Assembly (NCBI GenBank): GCA_943788345.1
Contig: CALSPX010000011.1
Coordinates: 1 to 64,000 of the forward strand
Direction of reading: 5' to 3'
From: Ascidiaceihabitans sp023955215
GTDB lineage: Bacteria > Pseudomonadota > Alphaproteobacteria > Rhodobacterales > Rhodobacteraceae
DNA length: 64,000 nt
A program made the translations under genes and the position numbers. The notes under the pieces were generated by a model. That model was not told the origin of the DNA. It did not search any database and saw only the letters and a program-made list of their open reading frames with translations. Positions 59,978 through 64,000 of this stretch are shown here, in pieces; within the stretch, counting starts at the first letter, position 1; every line of letters starts with the position of its first letter.

Positions 59978-61285
59978 TTACCCATCTGCGGTAAGATCGA
60001 ATGTTTCGTCGGGGAAATACTTCTCCAAACGTACATCGGCTGCACGCGCGTGACCTTCCATGCCTTCAAGGCGTGAAATGCGTGCTGTGGCTTCAGCAAT
60101 GCGTTTTGAGCCATCGCGTGTTGTGCGCTGCCACGTCACGATCTTCATGTATTTGTGGACAGACAAACCGCCTGTGTATCCTGCGGCACCAGATGTTGGC
60201 AGAACGTGGTTCGTGCCAGACGCTTTGTCGCCATAAGAAACGGTGGTTTCTTCGCCCAAGAACAATGAGCCATAGCAGCTAAGACGACCCAACCACCAAT
60301 CCAGATCTTCGGCCTGAACGGTCAGGTGCTCTGGTGCATATTCGTCAGATACAGCCGCCATTTCTTCGCGGTCTGCACATAGTATCACTTCGGCATAATC
60401 GCGCCATGCTGCAAAGGCATTTTCGCGGTTCACCTCTGGTAGGTCGTCGATCAAAGCAGGGACGCGGGCCATGACATCTTCGGCCAATGCGCGATCATCG
60501 GTGATCAACCAAACAGGAGAATTATAACCGTGCTCTGCTTGGGATACCAAATCGGTCGCAACGATATGTGGATCGGCTGTTTTGTCCGCTAGGATCAAGC
60601 TGTCAGTTGGGCCCGCAATCATATCGATGCCAACGCGACCAAATAGAATACGCTTTGCTTCAGCCACAAACTGATTGCCCGGACCAACAAGGATGTTGGC
60701 TTTGGGCAGGCCAAACAAACCAAAAGTCATTGCGGCAACGCCTTGGACGCCGCCAAGGGCCATAATTGTATCAGCGCCACAAATGTGCGCCGCGTAAACG
60801 ATCGCGGGTGCAACACCAACGCCCGGGCGTGGTGGGGACGTCGCAGTGATGTGGCTACATCCCGCAACTTTCGCTGTTGTCACGGTCATGATCGCAGATG
60901 CGATGTGGCTGTAACGGCCACCGGGAACGTAGCACCCTGCAGCATCCACTGGGATCGCTTTTTGACCAGCAATCATACCAGGGACGATTTCATATTCGAT
61001 ATCGCTGACGGTGGATTTTTGTGCTTCGGCAAAGCGGCGAACGTTGTCGTGGGCGAACTGAATGTCTTCTTTCAATTTTTGTGGAACTAGATCACAGGCC
61101 GCAGCGATTTCTTCATCCGTGAGGATAATATTGCCATCGTAGTTATCGAATTTTTTGGCGTATTCGCGTGCTTTTTCATCGCCACCCTCTTCGATATCGT
61201 TCAGGATATTGCGAACGATATCATGCACATCAGATGCGCCAGATTGTGCGGTGAGTGTTGCTTTTTTAAGATAGTCTCTCGCCAT
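59978..61285 (-). CDS. hpsN: Sulfopropanediol 3-dehydrogenase (HpsN)
   Basis: A 435-residue histidinol-dehydrogenase-like enzyme starting at MARDYLKKATL (61285; AAGG upstream). Zn-site residues lie in SQAEHGYNSPVWL, EYAPEHLTVQ, SYGDKASGTNHVLPT and SVHKYM. HpsN carries out two oxidations from DHPS to sulfolactate using NAD. It is distinguished from HisD by sequence and by its operon with comDE. It is the first gene after the tandem LacI operators. Confidence 0.93.
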   Translation of the reverse strand: MARDYLKKATLTAQSGASDVHDIVRNILNDIEEGGDEKAREYAKKFDNYDGNIILTDEEIAAACDLVPQKLKEDIQFAHDNVRRFAEAQKSTVSDIEYEIVPGMIAGQKAIPVDAAGCYVPGGRYSHIASAIMTVTTAKVAGCSHITATSPPRPGVGVAPAIVYAAHICGADTIMALGGVQGVAAMTFGLFGLPKANILVGPGNQFVAEAKRILFGRVGIDMIAGPTDSLILADKTADPHIVATDLVSQAEHGYNSPVWLITDDRALAEDVMARVPALIDDLPEVNRENAFAAWRDYAEVILCADREEMAAVSDEYAPEHLTVQAEDLDWWLGRLSCYGSLFLGEETTVSYGDKASGTNHVLPTSGAAGYTGGLSVHKYMKIVTWQRTTRDGSKRIAEATARISRLEGMEGHARAADVRLEKYFPDETFDLTADG

Positions 61286-61600
61286 GTAAGTCAGCCTTAT
61301 TGAGTGATGTAGGGACGCATCGCGTCTGTGTGGGATGGCGAAAACGCCTGGCATACACAGCGATGAACAATGAAATTAGGGAAGGGTTTCGCAGGTTGCG
61401 CAATGCGCATCCGAACGGCCCCCATAACGCCTGAGTAGATCAATGACATGCCGTGCTACCTCCCAGTCGCCAGACGATTCATTGACTAATGTAAGCGCTT
61501 ACATATACATGATGCAAGCGCTTACATTTATATGCGGCATATTGTGTGGTTCTTCCCGTACCAAGGGATTAAGTTCCGCTCAGCCAGCGGGCAGGTAGTA
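61286..61600. promoter_or_regulatory. Divergent hpsN/lacI promoter with two tandem operators
   Basis: Two LacI-type palindromes lie 23 bp apart (centre to centre): ATGTAAGCGCTTACAT at 61489-61504 (perfect) and ATGCAAGCGCTTACAT at 61512-61527 (one mismatch in symmetry). Both are nearer the LacI gene start (about 75-110 bases upstream) than hpsN (about 200-240 bases upstream). They fit repression by the adjacent LacI protein on both strands. Confidence 0.9.
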
Positions 61601-62620
61601 ATGAAACAGAATGTAAATAAACCAACGCTTCAAGATGTCGCCCGCAAGGCGGGGGTTTCGACGGCAACTGTTTCGCGATGCCTGAATTTCCCCGATCAGG
61701 TGGCAGGGCGCACGCAGGAAAAGGTCAATAATGCAGTGCGCGAATTGGGGTACTCTCCTGATTTTGGGGCCAAAGCCATGGCGGCGCGGCGCACCAATAC
61801 GATCGGGGCGATCATCCCGACAATGGCCAACGCGCTGTTCGCCAGAGGGCTGCAAGCCTTCCAAGAAGAGCTGCAACTGCACGGCTTTACGACACTTGTT
61901 GCCAGCACCTCATATTCATCTGAAACCGAGGAACAGCAGATCCGTTCGCTTGTCGCGCGGGGGGCTGATGGGTTGTTGTTGATCGGGCATGAACGCGATC
62001 CAGAAATCTATCGGTTCCTTGAAACCCAAGGGGTGCCAGTGCTGATATCATGGGTGTACGACACTGCTGCCACGCGTCCCTCTGTCGGGTTTGATAATGC
62101 GGCAGCTATGAAGGAAATGGCCAATGAAGTCATATCTTTAGGACATAGGCAGATTGCGCTTATTTCTGCAGAACTTGAATTCAATGACCGTGCAACTGCG
62201 CGCTTGCACGGGATACAGGATGCAATGTCTGAGGCGGGTTTGGACGCCTCTAATCTGCAAGTTGTGGAAACATATTACGGCATTGATGAGGGCGCAGTTG
62301 CCTTTGACGAACTGATGAAAACGGCCAAACCACCAACCGCAGTTTTATGCGGGAATGATGTCTTGGCCGTGGGCGCTTTGCGCCGTGCGCGAGAGTTGGA
62401 CATCAAGGTTCCAGAACAGGTTTCAATCATCGGATTTGATGACCTTGATCTGGCCCGTGCAACGTTTCCGGCCCTGACAACCGTACTGGTGCCGCACCGC
62501 GAGATGGGGAAACAGGCGGCGATTGCATTGGCATCCAAAGTTAAAGACGACGCGCCGATACAGTCCTATGAGCTGAAGACAAAATTGGTGTTCCGCGACA
62601 CATTAGGCCCCGTGCTTTAA
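61601..62620 (+). CDS. LacI-family regulator of the sulfonate operon
   Basis: A 339-residue GntR/LacI-type repressor starting at ATG 61601 (MKQNVNKPTLQ). The helix-turn-helix TLQDVARKAGVSTATVSRCL and hinge FGAKAMAARRTNTIG are followed by a periplasmic-binding-protein-like effector domain. It diverges from hpsN with two operators between them. Its effector is probably DHPS or an intermediate. Confidence 0.9.
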   Translation: MKQNVNKPTLQDVARKAGVSTATVSRCLNFPDQVAGRTQEKVNNAVRELGYSPDFGAKAMAARRTNTIGAIIPTMANALFARGLQAFQEELQLHGFTTLVASTSYSSETEEQQIRSLVARGADGLLLIGHERDPEIYRFLETQGVPVLISWVYDTAATRPSVGFDNAAAMKEMANEVISLGHRQIALISAELEFNDRATARLHGIQDAMSEAGLDASNLQVVETYYGIDEGAVAFDELMKTAKPPTAVLCGNDVLAVGALRRARELDIKVPEQVSIIGFDDLDLARATFPALTTVLVPHREMGKQAAIALASKVKDDAPIQSYELKTKLVFRDTLGPVL

Positions 62621-62953
62621 CCCAGCGTTCGGTGCTCGTTTCGCGCGAGACTGAACAAAATGGGGCGCAAAATGTGCAATTTGGGTTGATTGAAATGGGC
62701 CAAAATCCATGCATTTTGGGGGAACTGTGCAGTTAAGGCTGTGTTTTGTACAGTTTGGGTTCCGCGCAAGCGTTAACACCTTGTTCAAAATTGCGCGGCG
62801 TTAACGATTTGGTGCTCGTGGTTGCAGTGCGCACTCAATTGGGTGCCTTCCAAACCCCTAAAAGACATCCCGCAAGCTCGAAAGAGTACACGATATCTTA
62901 AATCAACTTAACTATTTTAGGATTCTTCGCTGCTTGGCCTATCGGAAGTTTTT
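62621..62953. other. Intergenic region between LacI gene and Hint-domain gene
   Basis: About 330 bases with no credible gene. It has A-T-G-C mixed DNA, a TGCATTTTGGG/CCAAAATGCA-type inverted repeat near 62700, and presumably the promoter of the Hint protein. Confidence 0.45.
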
Positions 62954-64000
62954 ATGTCTACCTTTGTGTACAATAATACATTTGATCCGGATGGTGACGG
63001 CGATAATCTTAACGGCGCAACACAGTATGGCACCACAGGGACCGGCCTGGGTGTTTTCAATTCTTCTGCCTCTGGTGACGGCGACAATGAGTTCGTTTTC
63101 TTTGCCGGCAGTGGGAACGAAAATAAATTAGATCTGAATGCAAACATAACCGGTTCGGCACGTGTAAATAGTTTCGACATAGACATGACGTTGGAGTTCG
63201 TTTCCGGGTCAGGACCGTGGGGAGATGGCGAACCGGATGGTTTCAGTTTCAACCTGGGTGATCCGGCGTCCCTCAACTCAAACGAAGAATTTGGCGTTTC
63301 CACTGGATTGGCGATCCAAGTTATTCCGTTCGATTGGAGTGGTGATAAGCTAGCGATTGTCTGGAACGGTGTCGAACTGAACTCGGTCAGCATCGGCAAT
63401 GCTTCTTCGCTGCCACCCTCTGCATTCACGATAGACATCGATCCATCTGGCAATGTCACGACAAGCTTTGGCCCGTATTCGGTAAGCGCGACTATTCCCA
63501 GTGGTGAGTGGACGAGCACCTCACAGGATGGCTGGGACTTTGTGCTGGGGGGGGGCGGACCGGCGGGAACTCTGGCGAAGCATTCGTCGACGATGTGAAT
63601 GTTTCTGCCAATGTTGTCTGTTTTGCGGATGGCACGAAGATCGACACGCCCACCGGCAGGGTTGCTGTCGACGAACTGTCAGTTGGCGATGCCGTTATGA
63701 CGCAAGACAATGGCGTGCAGCCGGTGCGTTGGATTGCGCGAAAGACAATCCAACGGCGCGAATTAGACGTAAATCCAAAACTTCGCCCTCTTGTTATTCT
63801 CGCGGATGCGCTTGGACCAGGCTACCCAAAGGTTGATTTGAAGATTTCACGTCAACACCGCGTCTTAATCCGATCTCGCATCGCCGAACGTATGTTCGGT
63901 AAGCGCGAAATATTGGTGCCAGCTGTTAAGTTGCTAGGCCTTTCGGGGGTCTTTGTTGACACTGCTGTCCAAAGCGTCACCTACGTTCATTTCATTTGTG
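62954..64000 (+). CDS. Secreted Hint-domain protein, frameshifted at poly-G, 3' partial
   Basis: Two domains in different frames. Residues 1-197 (62954 to about 63547) form a beta-rich lectin- or adhesin-like region with acidic metal-binding loops (DPDGDGDN, SGDGDNEF). Then a run of nine G at 63547-63555 breaks the frame, which ends at 63598. With one more G the protein continues as GGNSGEAFVDDVNV and into a Hint_2 domain (CFADGTKIDTPTGRVAVDEL, then GVQPVRWIARK) open to the window edge. Typical Rhodobacterales Hint proteins have this layout. Confidence 0.8.

Overview
The window reads as chromosome of a marine Roseobacter-group alphaproteobacterium (Rhodobacterales). The signs are a rhizobial/Roseobacter-type glycerol ABC transporter beside glpK, a DUF1127 gene followed by an array of CcsR/cuckoo-type anti-Shine-Dalgarno RNA hairpins, an FrcBCA-type sugar transporter with a ROK regulator, a BioMNY biotin transporter, an inositol cluster, a dihydroxypropanesulfonate (DHPS) operon, and a Hint-domain secreted protein. 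The many broken genes and recombinase remnants would suit an Octadecabacter-like genome, but the genus cannot be fixed from this sequence alone.

Layout. 0-6.25 kb: a glycerol operon (end of the binding protein, glpK, class I FBPase, class II aldolase, iron alcohol dehydrogenase) that takes glycerol into gluconeogenesis. 6.4-13.9 kb: a mobile-element-like block with a catalytic-domain-only tyrosine recombinase, an RFC-like AAA+ ATPase, DUF3768, DUF6641 and DUF6626 proteins, an HUH replication initiator and AACAC-W-GTGTT palindromes; a DUF1127/cuckoo RNA locus lies between two imperfect copies of one segment. 14.1-17.2 kb: a NitT/TauT-type ABC transporter with two tiny membrane proteins. 17.7-18.6 kb: a truncated integrase ending in a 50-bp repeat that also occurs at 13.8 kb. 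19.0-23.7 kb: a glucosylglycerate module (phosphatase, GpgS, GH13 phosphorylase, GalU). 24.0-27.3 kb: a second wreckage zone (EAL remnant, tRNA-Phe 3' remnant, palindromes, integrase with one internal stop, ProX-type deacylase, recombinase tail).

27.5-33.4 kb: an LprI-like secreted protein, a ROK regulator with a lyxose-isomerase stub, and frcBCA. 33.8-40.6 kb: a DUF3179 protein, then a CoA ligase and an active-site-altered thiolase convergent with nitroreductase-bioY-bioN-bioM. 40.6-54.6 kb: inositol uptake and catabolism (ABC transporter, two IolB paralogs, IolD, IolC, IolG, aldolase, frameshifted IolE, two extra Gfo/Idh oxidoreductases) around a LacI regulator, with identical-core 16-20 bp palindromic operators in both divergent promoters. 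54.6-56.0 kb: a broken subtilase head-to-head with a Cys-rich repeat protein. 56.0-62.6 kb: a tightly overlapping DHPS operon (hpsN, SDR, Zn-ADH, comD, comE, FMN 2-hydroxyacid dehydrogenase), divergent from a second LacI gene with two tandem operators. 62.95 kb to the end: a Hint-domain protein whose frame breaks at a nine-G tract.

The window is mainly a catabolic island for small marine carbon compounds (glycerol, inositol, sugars, sulfonates) with two stretches of decaying integrative elements. The strongest leads are the HUH Rep/AAA+ element with its palindrome clusters, the cuckoo RNA array caught inside it, the biotin-transport/CoA-ligase/odd-thiolase neighbourhood, and the poly-G tract in the Hint protein.
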